Notes under the pieces: model-generated
Databases searched by the model: none
Seen by the model: only the letters and a program-made list of their open reading frames with translations
What the model was told of the DNA's origin: nothing
Shown here: positions 6,630-6,771 of the stretch, one piece after another
Numbering within the stretch: the first letter of the stretch is position 1
Layout of the letters: each line of letters opens with the position of its first letter
Program-made: the position numbers and the translations under genes
Assembly (NCBI GenBank): GCA_964576215.1
Contig: CAZNVM010000036.1
Span: forward strand, 1-6,771
Source: JAVBSX01 sp964576215
Lineage (GTDB): Bacteria > Planctomycetota > Planctomycetia > Pirellulales > Thermoguttaceae
Direction of reading: 5' to 3'
DNA: 6,771 bases

Positions 6630-6648
6630 CGCAGGCTTCCAGCCTGCG
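6630..6648. repeat. GC-rich palindrome of 'ggcttccagcc' type
   Basis: Positions 6630-6636 and 6642-6648 form a perfect 7-bp stem around the 5-nt loop ttcca, preceded by ctgggaa. I recall palindromes of this style, with gggaacgc before an aggcttccagcct core, as dispersed intergenic repeats in some bacterial genomes, planctomycetes among them. Only one clear copy is in this window, so repeat status rests on recollection. Confidence 0.45.
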
Positions 6649-6771
6649 CGAAGGTTGCGGAATGAAGTCTCCGACCTGCACAAGTACTGGTGTATTTGGT
6701 TTGGTATTGCCTTTAATAAAATCCGGAAACGGATCGGAGGACGCTTTTTCGCAAATGGCGTTCATTATTAC

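Larger units (their letters stand above)
6566..6771. other. Non-coding 3' tail with palindromic repeat-like DNA
   Basis: No convincing gene is visible in these 206 nt. They hold two inverted repeats (6583-6620 and 6630-6648), then a stretch reading gtctccgacctgcac at 6667-6681, which resembles a decayed partner of the second palindrome. Near the end is a short stem with a gaaa loop (6721-6734). A T-run at 6574-6580 directly follows the transglutaminase-like gene but has no stem before it. Confidence 0.5.

Noticed and set aside
6556..6765. 69-codon frame on the - strand at the 3' end
   Set aside because: It overlaps the end of the transglutaminase-like gene and runs through the palindromes, and its translation is the kind produced by such intergenic repeats. 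No support for a gene.
6662..6771. Frame opening with ATG at 6662 on the + strand and running off the window (37 codons, partly hydrophobic)
   Set aside because: The start lies in repeat-like DNA without a ribosome binding site and too little is visible to judge. It could be real if it continues beyond the window.

Overview
The window holds four protein-coding genes, all on the + strand, and looks like a bacterial chromosome segment. In order they are: the 3' part of a large Eco57I-like (Type IIG-like) adenine DNA methyltransferase / restriction-modification gene (2-3394, open at the 5' edge), trpA (tryptophan synthase alpha chain), a DAHP synthase of the AroF / type I-beta kind, and a predicted exported transglutaminase-like protein. 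The host is not certain. Weak or absent Shine-Dalgarno signals, a secreted transglutaminase with a GDCKEMT-type active site, and intergenic palindromes built around 'ggcttccagcc' would fit Planctomycetota or a relative, but that is an inference of low confidence.

Region by region: 2-3394 encodes a gamma-class N6-adenine methyltransferase (GSYYTP, DPACGSGAF and NPPY motifs) followed by two tandem copies of the C-terminal target-recognition region. Each copy is about 285 residues. Each has a conserved lead-in, a divergent middle of 56-58 residues and a very conserved tail with a charged helical end. Single-copy C-termini are what I know from this family, so the duplicated specificity region is the most notable thing here. 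The gene also carries a 24-bp-arm palindrome inside its coding sequence (521-578). The restriction nuclease domain, if present, lies upstream of the window.

Only 6 nt after that gene, trpA (3401-4192) begins, and 86 nt after trpA comes aroF (4279-5295). The gap between them holds a heptamer-repeat hairpin whose first units also encode the last residues and stop codon of trpA. trpA and aroF catalyse steps near the end and at the start of tryptophan/aromatic biosynthesis, so they make sense together; the restriction-modification gene looks like an intruder in an amino-acid gene cluster. A GC-rich hairpin 10 nt after aroF may end that transcription unit.

The transglutaminase-like gene (5426-6565) appears to be a separate unit. 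The last 206 nt hold palindromic, repeat-like DNA and no gene I can support.
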